Assembly (NCBI GenBank): GCA_027037535.1
Contig: JALVZQ010000005.1
Span: 1 to 64,000, forward strand
DNA: 64,000 nt
From: Acidilobaceae archaeon
Lineage (GTDB): Archaea > Thermoproteota > Thermoprotei_A > Sulfolobales > Acidilobaceae
Direction: 5' to 3'
In this document: piece by piece, positions 19,929-30,342 of the stretch
Layout of the letters: the number at the start of each line of letters is the position of its first letter
Numbering within the stretch: the stretch's first letter is position 1
Program-made: the position numbers and the translations under genes
The notes under the pieces: generated by a model
Told to the model about the DNA's origin: nothing
Seen by the model: the letters and a program-made list of their open reading frames with translations, nothing else
Database searches by the model: none

Positions 19929-20245
19929 CCAGATAAATAAGTGTACAGGGACCTATTTACATGAAACTTATCCCTGCATAATCACAGTCTAATTATGTTC
20001 GTCTAGTAGAAGTACCCCTACACTCACATTATGTACGTCTCTTATAATTAAACCATTCATTAGCATATCATTAATTGATACTCTGAAAAAGTCATGCGGT
20101 ATAATCACTAAAACTTTTGACCACCAGTACTATATAATTATACTAGTTCTAAAGCATAGACTCGAATTGGTGGTGACCAGCATCGAGCAGCAACCATAGT
20201 AAGAGGCTAGGATTCTGGGAAGTATTCTCGATAGGAGTCGGGGGC

Positions 20246-21796
20246 ATGATTGGAGGAGGAATATTCGCCGTACTAGGCCTAAGCCTTCAATTATCTGACG
20301 GAGCCGCTCCAATAGCGTTTGCACTTGCAGGACTAATAGCACTATTATCATCTTATAGCTATGCCAAGCTAAGCAGTAGGTATCCGAGTGAAGGAGGAAC
20401 AATAGAATTCCTTGTCCAAGCATATGGCGATGGCCTGTTAAGCGGAGGCCTAAACATAATGCTTCTCGCCAGCTACATAGTAATGATAGCCCTATACGCG
20501 CATGCATTCGCCAGCTATGGCGCCAGCCTAGTACAAAGCTATTATCATCTGGCATACATTGCCCTAGCAATATTTGTAGTGTCATCTTTAACCATCGTGA
20601 ACATGCTTGGAGCCAAGACAAGTGGAAGAGTAGAACTAGCACTCGTATCATTCAAACTAGGAGTATTGTTATTCGTATCCATGGTAGCACTAGGCCTTGT
20701 CGACTGGCAGAGGCTCAGCCCATCCCATTACCCACCAGTCACAAGCATAATCGCGGGAGGAATGATCATATTCCTAGCCTACGAAGGATTCGAACTAGTA
20801 GCAAACGCTGCAATGGACGTAGAAAACACAAGTGTACTAAGGCGAGCACTATACTCAAGCGTAGTCGTGGTCATCCTAGTATATATCCTGATAGCAATAG
20901 TAGCTGCAGGAGGCCTAAGCCCCCAAGAAGTACAGCAGGCCAGAGACTATGCACTAGCCATCCTAGTAAAACCAGTCCTCGGAATGGCGGGCTTCGCACT
21001 GGTAGTAGCAGCAGCACTTGCAAGCACAGGCTCAGCAATAAACGCTACACTATACGGAACAGCCAGAATGTCATACATGGTTGCCAAATACGGTCAAGCA
21101 CCACGGGTTCTAGGAAAAAAAGTATGGAGAAATGCCTACGAAGGACTCATAATTATAAGCATCCTGAGCCTAGCCCTAGCACTCGGTGCTAGCCTAGAAG
21201 CCATAAGTGCCGCGGGAAGCGGAGGATTCATGATCATATTCTCAATGGTTAACCTCGCCGCTTACCGGCTAAGGAGACAGACCGGTGCAAACCCTACAAT
21301 CACCCTTACTGGAACCATCCTCGCAGTCGCAGCACTGACCATCCTGATATTACGCATGCTCCAGACGGCGCCCGACCAGCTAATCGTCTTCGCAGTCCTC
21401 CTGATAGGAAGTTTTGCCCTCGAGTACGCGTATAGACGCATAACTGGCAGGAGACTACCACGATACATAGATCCACGCCTAGAAGAACGTGAAAAACTAC
21501 TACACGAATATGACCGGCTACTCCCGAGAATAGCCAAAATCATAAAGTCACTGGCTAAAGACGCCGAAGTCTACCTTATAGGAAGTCATGCACGTGGAGA
21601 ATACTGGAAAGCCAACGATATAGACATACTCGTGGCCACCGATAAAGAACTCCCCAGGCACAGGAGAGAAGTACTCCAAAAACTAATAGAAACAGAGCTC
21701 AAACTCCCACGCCACCACCCTATACATCTACATTATACAACCAAGGATGCAAAACAAGAATATCTCAAGAAAGGACACAAGAAAATAACGAGCTAG
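20246..21796 (+). CDS. APC-family amino-acid permease with C-terminal minimal nucleotidyltransferase domain
   Basis: 'GVGGMIGGGIFAVLGLSLQ' APC TM1 motif; C-terminus 'VYLIGSHARGEYWKANDIDILVATDKE' = GSx10DxD. Frame remains open upstream (SSSNHSKRLGFWEVFSIGVGG) so the true start is unresolved. Confidence 0.85.
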   Translation: MIGGGIFAVLGLSLQLSDGAAPIAFALAGLIALLSSYSYAKLSSRYPSEGGTIEFLVQAYGDGLLSGGLNIMLLASYIVMIALYAHAFASYGASLVQSYYHLAYIALAIFVVSSLTIVNMLGAKTSGRVELALVSFKLGVLLFVSMVALGLVDWQRLSPSHYPPVTSIIAGGMIIFLAYEGFELVANAAMDVENTSVLRRALYSSVVVVILVYILIAIVAAGGLSPQEVQQARDYALAILVKPVLGMAGFALVVAAALASTGSAINATLYGTARMSYMVAKYGQAPRVLGKKVWRNAYEGLIIISILSLALALGASLEAISAAGSGGFMIIFSMVNLAAYRLRRQTGANPTITLTGTILAVAALTILILRMLQTAPDQLIVFAVLLIGSFALEYAYRRITGRRLPRYIDPRLEEREKLLHEYDRLLPRIAKIIKSLAKDAEVYLIGSHARGEYWKANDIDILVATDKELPRHRREVLQKLIETELKLPRHHPIHLHYTTKDAKQEYLKKGHKKITS

Positions 21797-21844
21797 AAAT
21801 ACATAGTCTCGAGACCAAACACGACGATACATTCCATAGAACTA

Positions 21845-22471
21845 TTATTTTCCAAGAACTATCCTTGCAAGCATTATTAGGAGAGTGCCCGGCAACGACC
21901 AGCCAATACCTAAACCCCTCCCTATTAGCTCTCCCATATAAAGATCAGCCCACAAAGAAGTCGACAAAGGAATACCCGTATACCCGTACACATACACCGT
22001 TGCCAGTAGGCCTAGAATATGCGAAGCGAAAACAATCGCAAATACGAGAACCGCCCAGGATAAGCCATAGAAGCCCCGGCCAAACACTATCTGGAGCCCC
22101 CTCAACAACACAATGTATCCCGCAACCAAGAAGAAATTACCTGTAAACCATGCCAATCCCGTCGACAATGAAGCCAAAAACACAGTTGTCAGACTCGACA
22201 AGACAAAAAACATTATCGAGACGTACAAATAGCCTCTATCGACAATAAACCTATATGTCCCAGTGGACATATCAAGCCTCTTCGAGACTCCAAAAGAGAC
22301 ATAGAGCAATGACATCAGCATCAGAACCCATAACCCTGTTTGAGACAATAAGGCAATAAGGTATCCCATAGCAGTGCCTACGCTATGAACCGCTGCTAGA
22401 GGGAGAGTAAATAATTGTGAAACAATGAGAACTCCCATGAGATAATACTTGTGTTCCTCTACTACTCTCAA
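21845..22471 (-). CDS. multi-spanning membrane protein
   Basis: Several TM helices; TTG start overlapping the stop of the upstream secreted-protein gene. Confidence 0.7.
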   Translation of the reverse strand: MRVVEEHKYYLMGVLIVSQLFTLPLAAVHSVGTAMGYLIALLSQTGLWVLMLMSLLYVSFGVSKRLDMSTGTYRFIVDRGYLYVSIMFFVLSSLTTVFLASLSTGLAWFTGNFFLVAGYIVLLRGLQIVFGRGFYGLSWAVLVFAIVFASHILGLLATVYVYGYTGIPLSTSLWADLYMGELIGRGLGIGWSLPGTLLIMLARIVLGK

Positions 22472-25017
22472 CCTGCACCACCATACAGGGAGCCGAGAGG
22501 ACAGAAGTCTAATCCAACACTATCATAATCATACGAGACGTATCCTTCTTCGGTTGTAAGATAAAGAGAGAATCCCTCAACCCTTACATAAAGCGACTCG
22601 TCAAAGACATAATTATCAATGTAAACATCTATGCTATCAGCCAGCTCTGAAGGATTCCAGCCTGCTTCTTCACCAGAGACCCTGACATATGCCGAGGCAG
22701 ATCCTCCAGGAACACCACTACCCGTACACCATTTCTCCACGGTAACCTCTGTTAAATCCTTATAATCCAGCACTAGATTAACAATACTTAATCCGCTAGA
22801 GACCAGGCCTGCGATACGACTTTTAGTGTTAAGCCACGAGGATATACTGTTTATCCAATTGAACAATTCATTTAAATCAGCATTAGAAAACGGACTTGTG
22901 CTCTCAATTATTGCCCTGGTTCTAACCATTGGGTCAATGCAAGAGCCTTGACCAGACCATGAGACGATCACAGTAAATGATTCTAGGTCACCAGCATCAT
23001 AGTTATTTCTATCATTGAACGAACCAGTAGGGCTCAGCCCAAAATTAATCAACATATATGTATGTGATCCCAGCGTCCATCGTATATCCAGCCACCTGTT
23101 CAGATTGTTTATCACTCCATGCTTGTTTACCTCATGGACTTCCCTGACTATAGGTTTCGATAGATAATTATCGCTTAACTTATTATAAGCTACAATCGGT
23201 GTTATGAAATACTGGGTCGTAGTATAAGGCAACTTAATATACGGGAGATTCGAGAACTCTATTATCCTAGAGCTCCCATATATCTCGAAGAGATAAAATG
23301 GGTAATTGCTCGTCGAAGAAGTTATTGTTATAGTTAATAGGCCATACGGCTTGACAAAAAAGTCTATTAGTTCACCTCTACCAACAGTAATATTGCAGTT
23401 CAACGTGACGTATTCATAGGTTGAACCAGGGTTCCCTGGCAGTGTATTTTGGCAGTATCCAATTCCTGCCAGGTCTACGGAGAACAATCCTCCATAGTAT
23501 CCTGGTGGTATTTTTACCACGTAGGTGAATGGGAGTGTTATATCCTCGTAGTATGATGGTATTGATTCTACTATAGCAATGTCTGTTGGTGTCCCAGTAT
23601 ATAATGTGATATTTCCCTCACTATTGCCGGGAGATATGATAAGCCTAACAGGGTACTGTCTAGCCGTATTGCTGCATGGTTCATAGGCGCAATCGTAGAA
23701 CTGGTACTTTAGCGAACCTATAATTTCATCATTTATATAGTTATCGAAGTTATCAAGTTTAACTTTTAACATTATTTTAAGCGATACTGTCCATTCCTTA
23801 TTGTCGTTACTTGCTAAAGCTATTTTTAATGGTATCTCTCCTGGCGATAGGAGTGGTAGCTCGTAGGGACTGTTCTGTGGAGGTGTAAAGATAATGATAC
23901 CATATTCTCCGTAGCCAAATACTGACCACAGGGTTTTTGTTTTTGTCTGTTCGTATTCGGTTCCCGGATAGAGTGTTATATCGAGGCCAGCCACTCCATA
24001 TGCGTCCGGGTCGTTTATTTTCCCGTAAACCATGATGATTATCCTCGTTATTGATATATCTTGGTTACGTATCTCGGTGTAATTAGGAGAGTTAATTTTT
24101 AGAGTATAGGTTCTTTCTTCTCCAGGTGATAGCTGGAATAACACGTCTTGCGGGATGCTCCATCCATCTGAGACAACTACTTCTTTGGGCGTCGCCACCA
24201 TGAGGATATATTTTGAGCTAGGTTCTCCTCCGCCTCCTCCGTCTGGAAGTATGTTTCTAGGCGGCCCATAATTAGAGGATACGCCAGTGTCTATTATTCC
24301 GGGCTTGGGTTTGAATAATTCTTTTAGTGCATTCGGTGAGACTACTATATCGTTATTTTTCATGCTGGCTTCTAGTACCCAGGGCACACCTTGACCATTA
24401 AGTTCTCCCGCTATACCATCGGACTCCGCGTATAGCTTCGCCGTAGTTCCACACATCTCTCTTATCTGGGGAGAATCAATCGCTACTAGTATTGGATATG
24501 ATTTTCGTGTCTCGCTTGTTTTAACCCATATCCAATACCATTCCTTGGCCCCACGCGCTTGAGGCGGTACATTCTCTAAAGGACTAGTGTATGTTGGCTC
24601 ACTGCCCGGCATTTGTACGAATAGGATTGTTCTCTCCGTTATCTCTTCGGGAACATGTCTCACTACATAAGTCCTGTACTGTTCCTCATATACTATCTCG
24701 TCTCCATCCGAGAAGGTGAAAGGCAAGTTATCCCAATGACCACCGATATAAGCTAGGATGCATACGTTAGACGGGTTCTTACCGGCCAAAAAAGGCAGGT
24801 CTGACACGTTTATTCTTATTGTTCTCCCACTAACATACAACTGGTAATCTGTTGCATCAGGATATCGTTGCTTGAGGACTTCGATTAACTGTGACTCTGT
24901 CGATACTTCTATCTGACCGCTCTTAGTTACAGGTGTATATTCCATATAGTAGAATAGTCCTAAAACTATGATAATTAGAAAGATTATTATTCTAGCATTA
25001 TACATGCCTATACCCAT
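22468..25017 (-). CDS. large secreted protein, 849 aa
   Basis: N-terminal signal anchor 'ARIIIFLIIIVLGLFYYMEY'; beta-rich extracellular composition. Confidence 0.75.
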   Translation of the reverse strand: MGIGMYNARIIIFLIIIVLGLFYYMEYTPVTKSGQIEVSTESQLIEVLKQRYPDATDYQLYVSGRTIRINVSDLPFLAGKNPSNVCILAYIGGHWDNLPFTFSDGDEIVYEEQYRTYVVRHVPEEITERTILFVQMPGSEPTYTSPLENVPPQARGAKEWYWIWVKTSETRKSYPILVAIDSPQIREMCGTTAKLYAESDGIAGELNGQGVPWVLEASMKNNDIVVSPNALKELFKPKPGIIDTGVSSNYGPPRNILPDGGGGGEPSSKYILMVATPKEVVVSDGWSIPQDVLFQLSPGEERTYTLKINSPNYTEIRNQDISITRIIIMVYGKINDPDAYGVAGLDITLYPGTEYEQTKTKTLWSVFGYGEYGIIIFTPPQNSPYELPLLSPGEIPLKIALASNDNKEWTVSLKIMLKVKLDNFDNYINDEIIGSLKYQFYDCAYEPCSNTARQYPVRLIISPGNSEGNITLYTGTPTDIAIVESIPSYYEDITLPFTYVVKIPPGYYGGLFSVDLAGIGYCQNTLPGNPGSTYEYVTLNCNITVGRGELIDFFVKPYGLLTITITSSTSNYPFYLFEIYGSSRIIEFSNLPYIKLPYTTTQYFITPIVAYNKLSDNYLSKPIVREVHEVNKHGVINNLNRWLDIRWTLGSHTYMLINFGLSPTGSFNDRNNYDAGDLESFTVIVSWSGQGSCIDPMVRTRAIIESTSPFSNADLNELFNWINSISSWLNTKSRIAGLVSSGLSIVNLVLDYKDLTEVTVEKWCTGSGVPGGSASAYVRVSGEEAGWNPSELADSIDVYIDNYVFDESLYVRVEGFSLYLTTEEGYVSYDYDSVGLDFCPLGSLYGGAG

Positions 25018-25118
25018 AATTAAGATTTAAAGCATAACTTAGTTTTATCTTTTTTATAATCATTACCTAGTTAATGATAGAAAAACTTATAAATTGAAAA
25101 TATCTCGGCCTTCTCAAA

Positions 25119-25514
25119 CTATGGCGGCAAGGCATTTATGAACGCTATAAGCCATATAGCGAGCAGTATTATTAGGCCTATGATAACGCCTTTAACACTG
25201 CATGCCTTCTCTACATAGCCTAATGGTTTAATTCTACTTGTTAGACCTAGAACCTCTGCTATTCCTACTCCTATGAGGAATTCGAACGTGTCTCCTCCCA
25301 GATCCCAGGACCAATCTGCTAGAGTATGTTCTGGGAATACTATGGTCTTAGCAGCAGTGGTTATTATTTGATAGAAGAGGTAAGCCCAGAATATTCTTTT
25401 GTGGCATCCGAGCACTGTGAAAGCTATTGCTGCTAGCATATGTATAATGCTTGCTAGGTTATCTAAGACTATGAATTCTACTAATGTACGACTATACCAT
25501 TCTGGCCAAATCAT
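25119..25514 (-). CDS. small membrane protein
   Basis: 131 aa, about 4 hydrophobic helices. Confidence 0.65.
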   Translation of the reverse strand: MIWPEWYSRTLVEFIVLDNLASIIHMLAAIAFTVLGCHKRIFWAYLFYQIITTAAKTIVFPEHTLADWSWDLGGDTFEFLIGVGIAEVLGLTSRIKPLGYVEKACSVKGVIIGLIILLAIWLIAFINALPP

Positions 25515-25760
25515 CTTTTTCTTCCTCGTTTCTTACTGGAGGTTTTGTGTTTGTAAGAGAACAGTAAGTATTTCTATATATAAATCATTTCTTAAGTGTC
25601 TGAGATTTAGTGTCTTGAATACAGAGTTGTTATTATTAGTTGTTATCGTGTAAATATACAGGTATAATTACTAGCTGGATACACTATTATCTCGAGCTAC
25701 TATATATTAATTATTTATTCTAGCGCTATACACTAGTATTAGCTTGATAAGAAAGCCTAC

Positions 25761-25800
25761 CGTAGGAGAATTGACAGGTTCCACTGTTCATTCTCCTACG
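25761..25800. repeat. strong hairpin in a divergent intergenic region
   Basis: CGTAGGAGAAT (25761-25771) / ATTCTCCTACG (25790-25800), perfect 11 bp, plus inner GACAG/CTGTT. Confidence 0.55.
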
Positions 25801-25838
25801 ACCCCATAAATGCAAATAATCATCTGATAAGGTGAGAA

Positions 25839-26798
25839 GTGTTGGATCCGAAGATACTAGTCATAGTAGCTATACTCGCAGTAGGCGGAATAGCTGCAGC
25901 TATATTTATCGGGGGAGGGGGAGGAACACCCACTACCAATGAGAGCACCAGTACGACTACAACATCAACCCCACCTACAAACACTGGTACCAATACAGGA
26001 ACATCTTCCCAGGTAAGTATAGAGGGCACATGGCAAGGAACCTACACTAGCTCATACGGGCAAGGAACCTGGAAATGGGTAATAAAAGAAATAAGCCCAG
26101 GCCAATATGAAGGCTGCCTAATGACCAATGGCCCCTACCGTACCTCGGATTGGCTTCCTGTAACGGTTACCGTTCAAGGCAACCAGATAACTCTTGGAGC
26201 CGTTGGCACAGCACAAATTACATTCACAGGTACTATTAACGGTAATTCTGCTAGTGGAACTTGGCAATTCTCTGGAGGAGGACAAGACCACGGAAATTGG
26301 CAAGGATCAAAGATAAGCTCTGAGAGCACTCTACCCTGTATGGGTTCAGGAGATACAGGAACAACCACACCGCCAGAAACCACTAGTACAGAGACTACAA
26401 CAACCTTTACAGGAGACCTCGGATGCGTCCCTAGTCCCAGCGATACCCTCCACGACGCTTATACTGACATAAACCTTGCACTGGCAGAAGTATATGGCTC
26501 CGATAACATTTCCTGCGGTTACGTGGAGACCTCTATGGCCCAATACTATGTATATACGGTCGTGATCGATCAATTCAACCCAAACAATTTACCAGAGGAT
26601 CTTCAGAATCTTGCCCAGACACTCGAGTCATATGGATGGACAAACGTGACCACATATACACAGGCAGGCTCACTAGGAGGCATCACAGCCGATTACTCTT
26701 ACAATAGCTACACCATTAATGCTACAATAATGTTTTATCCCTCACAGCCTGCTGCAACCGCTGGAATAATGCTCTCCGTCACAACAACGACTCCCTAG
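25839..26798 (+). CDS. secreted/anchored protein with Thr-rich linkers
   Basis: N-terminal hydrophobic segment, two TTTTST-type linkers separating two beta-rich domains. Confidence 0.7.
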   Translation: MLDPKILVIVAILAVGGIAAAIFIGGGGGTPTTNESTSTTTTSTPPTNTGTNTGTSSQVSIEGTWQGTYTSSYGQGTWKWVIKEISPGQYEGCLMTNGPYRTSDWLPVTVTVQGNQITLGAVGTAQITFTGTINGNSASGTWQFSGGGQDHGNWQGSKISSESTLPCMGSGDTGTTTPPETTSTETTTTFTGDLGCVPSPSDTLHDAYTDINLALAEVYGSDNISCGYVETSMAQYYVYTVVIDQFNPNNLPEDLQNLAQTLESYGWTNVTTYTQAGSLGGITADYSYNSYTINATIMFYPSQPAATAGIMLSVTTTTP

Positions 26799-26837
26799 TG
26801 TAGAAGGCATAACGCAATATCCGGATCCATCCTAGGT

Positions 26838-27407
26838 TTACTCCACTTGCTTTTTCCCAGCCCTAATCCATTTTCCTACAATGTAAAAGTTTCTTCCTGC
26901 ACCATGAAGTAGTATGTTTGTTTTCCTAAAGTCCCAGCCCCACCTCGTATAAAAGACGAGGTCAACATATACTCCGAGAATCTCGAATACATACAATTTC
27001 ACCTCTCCTACGTCTATACTATCATATACCCTTGCTTCTAGGCTTGCCAAAGCATCTCTCCATCTAGGAACCGATACCCTATAAGATTCCTCGAGCTGAA
27101 TATTATGTTCTCGTATCTTGTCGACATCTCTTCCACTAACAGTACCAAGTCTATAAACCAGATCCAACATGTCACTAGAGGGAACATTTATTGTAGACTC
27201 TGGATGGTACTCAAGGCACTCATACGTATATGAGTCCCTATCTACTGCTATTGCTACCGTGGGAGGCTCCTCGGATACAGGCGTATTCCATGAGGCAGGC
27301 ATCATATTAAGTCTGCCATTAGGACACCTAGTCAAGAGAACAATTGTTGGTCTCGGGTGGAGCACATAATAATACCTGTATCCTTGAGGAAGAGGGCGAA
27401 GAACCAT
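26838..27407 (-). CDS. flavin reductase-like (FMN-binding split barrel) protein
   Basis: 'YYVLHPRPTIVLLTRCPNGRLNMMPASWNTPVSEEPPTVAIAV...TINVPSSDMLDLVYRLGTVSGRD'. Confidence 0.85.
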   Translation of the reverse strand: MVLRPLPQGYRYYYVLHPRPTIVLLTRCPNGRLNMMPASWNTPVSEEPPTVAIAVDRDSYTYECLEYHPESTINVPSSDMLDLVYRLGTVSGRDVDKIREHNIQLEESYRVSVPRWRDALASLEARVYDSIDVGEVKLYVFEILGVYVDLVFYTRWGWDFRKTNILLHGAGRNFYIVGKWIRAGKKQVE

Positions 27408-27417
27408 TACGGTTCCC

Positions 27418-28023
27418 CTACCTGCTCTCGTCGCCTAATCCCATATCTTTGAGTAGTTTTTCACGTAGCTTATTGTATTCTTCTTGCGATATCACTCCCT
27501 CATCCAGTAGCTTCTTTAATTTTAGTAGTTCTTCATACGGATCACGCTTCTCTCCGCTTGTTATCATTGTTTGCCTTGGAGCTCCTGTTACGCCTCTAAC
27601 AACTGATTCTTTAGGCTTTACAAGGATCATTTCTTCTTTAGTGAGACTCTTTTTCTTTGTGAGTGTCGGTGGCTCAATAGCTATATTTGATATAGCTTGT
27701 TTTATCGCCTCCATTACCTTTACTCCTTGATCCTTCTTCATCCATCCTATCTTTACTATCTCACCTGTCTCAAGCTCGATCTGGAAATCTGTAGAAGCAA
27801 TACCTTTAACAAAGTAAACCTTCTCTACCTTCTCGTAGGGAATACTCATCATATCATATCTACCGAGGATTTTCTCGTCGAAATAGACTATTCTCCGATC
27901 AGTCACGACAAGCCATTTAGGCTTCTCTAGACTAGGCATCTTCTTCGTGTAGAAGAGGACGTTCTCGCCGGGTTCGAGGTTTTCTCTTAGTTTCTTAGGA
28001 AGTTTTTCTATATCCTTAGGCAA
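27418..28023 (-). CDS. bacterial-PH-like domain + SHOCT domain protein
   Basis: 'ENVLFYTKK...PKWLVVTDRRIVYFD' PH-like; C-terminal 'ELLKLKKLLDEGVISQEEYNKLREKLL' SHOCT motif. Confidence 0.8.
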   Translation of the reverse strand: MPKDIEKLPKKLRENLEPGENVLFYTKKMPSLEKPKWLVVTDRRIVYFDEKILGRYDMMSIPYEKVEKVYFVKGIASTDFQIELETGEIVKIGWMKKDQGVKVMEAIKQAISNIAIEPPTLTKKKSLTKEEMILVKPKESVVRGVTGAPRQTMITSGEKRDPYEELLKLKKLLDEGVISQEEYNKLREKLLKDMGLGDESR

Positions 28024-28154
28024 TATAATGCACCTCTAGACTAATATTAGGGTGGCTCTCTAGAACTTATAGTTTATCGATATGTCTCTCCAGTATATAA
28101 TAGACTGGATAAACCTAGCTAGATGCCTAATTTACATAGTAAGGGAATGTAAGG

Positions 28155-28745
28155 ATGAAATGCAATCATTGGATTATAATACTATCCTTACTGGCGGGAT
28201 TCACGACCATAGCTGGGACTGGCTGGGTTTTATTCACTGTACTAATCGGTAATCCGCCATATATACCGTATTTAGCTCCTATAACTGTGTGCATGATTCT
28301 TGCTGGACTAGTAACGATACGAGACTCCATACTTCTCCAGGGAGGAAGCAATAGCTTCTTCTGCGGAGGAAAATACGCTCTAGTAAACTTTCTCCGTCGA
28401 CGACCTAGTCCTCCAAAAACATTGTATTTTGAAGGCCCATATGGTGTTGTTAGGCACCCTTTTTATTCGGCTAGCATTACTATATATCTGGGTATTGGAG
28501 TAGTCTTGCCCTGGACGCTATTAAGTATTTTGATCCTACTACTATGGATATATGTTGCAACAATGGTTGAAGAATACCATCTAAGAAGGATCCCTGCATA
28601 TCAAAAATATGCGTTGCATACGCCCAGACTCTCTGTAATTAGTGTATTATTGTATGGCTGTAAAAAGATAATTTTTCCGAGGAACATAGGAAGGCTCTGT
28701 TGTCGTAGAGAGGATTTTATACGGTTAACTTCTATTAGCAAATAA
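28155..28745 (+). CDS. isoprenylcysteine carboxyl methyltransferase / PEMT-like membrane methyltransferase
   Basis: 'GPYGVVRHPFYSASITIYLG...VEEYHLRRIPAYQKYALHTPRL' ICMT-type motif. Confidence 0.75.
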   Translation: MKCNHWIIILSLLAGFTTIAGTGWVLFTVLIGNPPYIPYLAPITVCMILAGLVTIRDSILLQGGSNSFFCGGKYALVNFLRRRPSPPKTLYFEGPYGVVRHPFYSASITIYLGIGVVLPWTLLSILILLLWIYVATMVEEYHLRRIPAYQKYALHTPRLSVISVLLYGCKKIIFPRNIGRLCCRREDFIRLTSISK

Positions 28746-28832
28746 CATTAAATAAAAAAGGGGTTAGAAGCGTAGACTTAATGCTTTGCAAATATCTCTA
28801 CTATTCCTTTTCTATTCCTTGTTACTATGAAC

Positions 28833-30329
28833 CTATGGCTTCGTTACGCTGTTATTCTCGCAGAAGTATTCCTTGTTATCTAATATAGTTTTCTCTATGA
28901 TGTTTCTTAGCTCTCGTGGATCGACTGCTACCTTACCTAGTGTCCTTATTACTACGCCGACAAGATAGTTCAATGCTTTTTTCTTACCTTGGAGATAGTC
29001 ACATACCGCTCTTCTATTCTCCTTTAGTATTTTTATTAGTAGGTCTTCGGAGATCGAAGCCTTCTTAGGGATTACTTGGTCGAGGGTGGAATTGGGATTA
29101 TCGAGTATCCGGGGTATTACAATTCCCTTTACTGTATCGTAGGGGAGCTCTTTGTCGATTACCATGTTGACTAGCCGCGCAATAGTCTCTGGCTTCGGCA
29201 ACAGGTTCTCTGATGGATGCTCTATTCCTTTTTCCTTGAGTTCTCCTTTCAGGTCTACTCCGACTAGTTTCGCTGCTAGTATCTTGTCTTTTGCTAAGCT
29301 CACTGTTCTCAGATAGAGTTTCGCTAGGGCAGGCACAAGCGTTATACTCCAGGCTATTTCCCGCTTAACACCATATCCTGTTATTTTCCTATATACGTCT
29401 GCTGGCGTTAGACGTAGTAGCTCCGCTGCCTGTCTCTTGATGCGGGGAGTTATAGGCACCGGTGGTAGATCGGGATCCGGGAAGTATAGGTATTCTTCTT
29501 CCTCCTCCTTGTGCCGTAGCGGCACAGTTATGCCTTTCACACCGTCCCAGTGTCTTGTCTCTCGTGTAACTACTCCTCCTGTCTCGATTATCTTTGATTG
29601 GCGAAGTATCTCGTACCTTATAGCTTTCTCGACGTCGAGTGTGCTCCCTATATTCTTGACTTCTACTCTCTCTCCTCCCCCTACACTAATGTTTGAGTCG
29701 ACCCTGAACGCTCCCTCGAGCCTCGGGTTCATTACTCCCATGTACTCTAGTGTGAGGAGCAAGTATTCGACAAGTGCCCTCGCCTCTCTAGGGCTTCGGA
29801 GATCAGGCTCCGTCACTATCTCGAGGAGCGGGACCCCGCTCCTATTATAGTCTACGTGTACGAAGGGGCTCCTAGTTATTCCTCCTTTATCATAGGTGCT
29901 ACGGCCTGGGTCTTCTTCCAGATTTATCCTTCTTATCCTGACGCTTTTCCACTCCCATGTATTTGGGTCTAGATACCTGAATACCCCGTCTTTACATACG
30001 GGTGCTCCATGCGCACCTTCAAACTCCGTGATCTGATAGTTCTTTGGGAGATCCGGGTAATAGTAGTGTTTCCTAGTGAATATTATCATTGGGTTTGGCT
30101 TGCATCCTAAGGCATAGCTTGCTGCTACCGCGTATATTAGGGGTACTAGCTGGACTACTGGGAGTGCTCCGGGCATACCGAGGCAGACAGGGCATATGTT
30201 TGTATTTGGTGGATACTGGCGGTACTCTGCCTTGCACTGGCAGAATAGCTTGGTCGGACTGTTTGTTAGCTGGACGTGGATCTCGAGCCCTATCATCGGG
30301 TCTAGATCCTTTCGTCCTCTATCAGGCAT
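28833..30329 (-). CDS. gatB: Asp/Glu-tRNA amidotransferase subunit B
   Basis: 'MIGLEIHVQLTNSPTKLFCQCKAEY...PNTNICPVCLGMPGALPV'; start placed at ATG 30329 (MPDRGRKD) after gatA stop. Confidence 0.95.
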   Translation of the reverse strand: MPDRGRKDLDPMIGLEIHVQLTNSPTKLFCQCKAEYRQYPPNTNICPVCLGMPGALPVVQLVPLIYAVAASYALGCKPNPMIIFTRKHYYYPDLPKNYQITEFEGAHGAPVCKDGVFRYLDPNTWEWKSVRIRRINLEEDPGRSTYDKGGITRSPFVHVDYNRSGVPLLEIVTEPDLRSPREARALVEYLLLTLEYMGVMNPRLEGAFRVDSNISVGGGERVEVKNIGSTLDVEKAIRYEILRQSKIIETGGVVTRETRHWDGVKGITVPLRHKEEEEEYLYFPDPDLPPVPITPRIKRQAAELLRLTPADVYRKITGYGVKREIAWSITLVPALAKLYLRTVSLAKDKILAAKLVGVDLKGELKEKGIEHPSENLLPKPETIARLVNMVIDKELPYDTVKGIVIPRILDNPNSTLDQVIPKKASISEDLLIKILKENRRAVCDYLQGKKKALNYLVGVVIRTLGKVAVDPRELRNIIEKTILDNKEYFCENNSVTKP

Positions 30330-30342
30330 CGCTCCCCTCCCC

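Noticed and set aside
20130-20651. 173-aa Leu-rich ORF antisense to the APC permease
   Set aside because: Shadow of a hydrophobic transporter gene; Leu/Trp-rich reading is an artefact.
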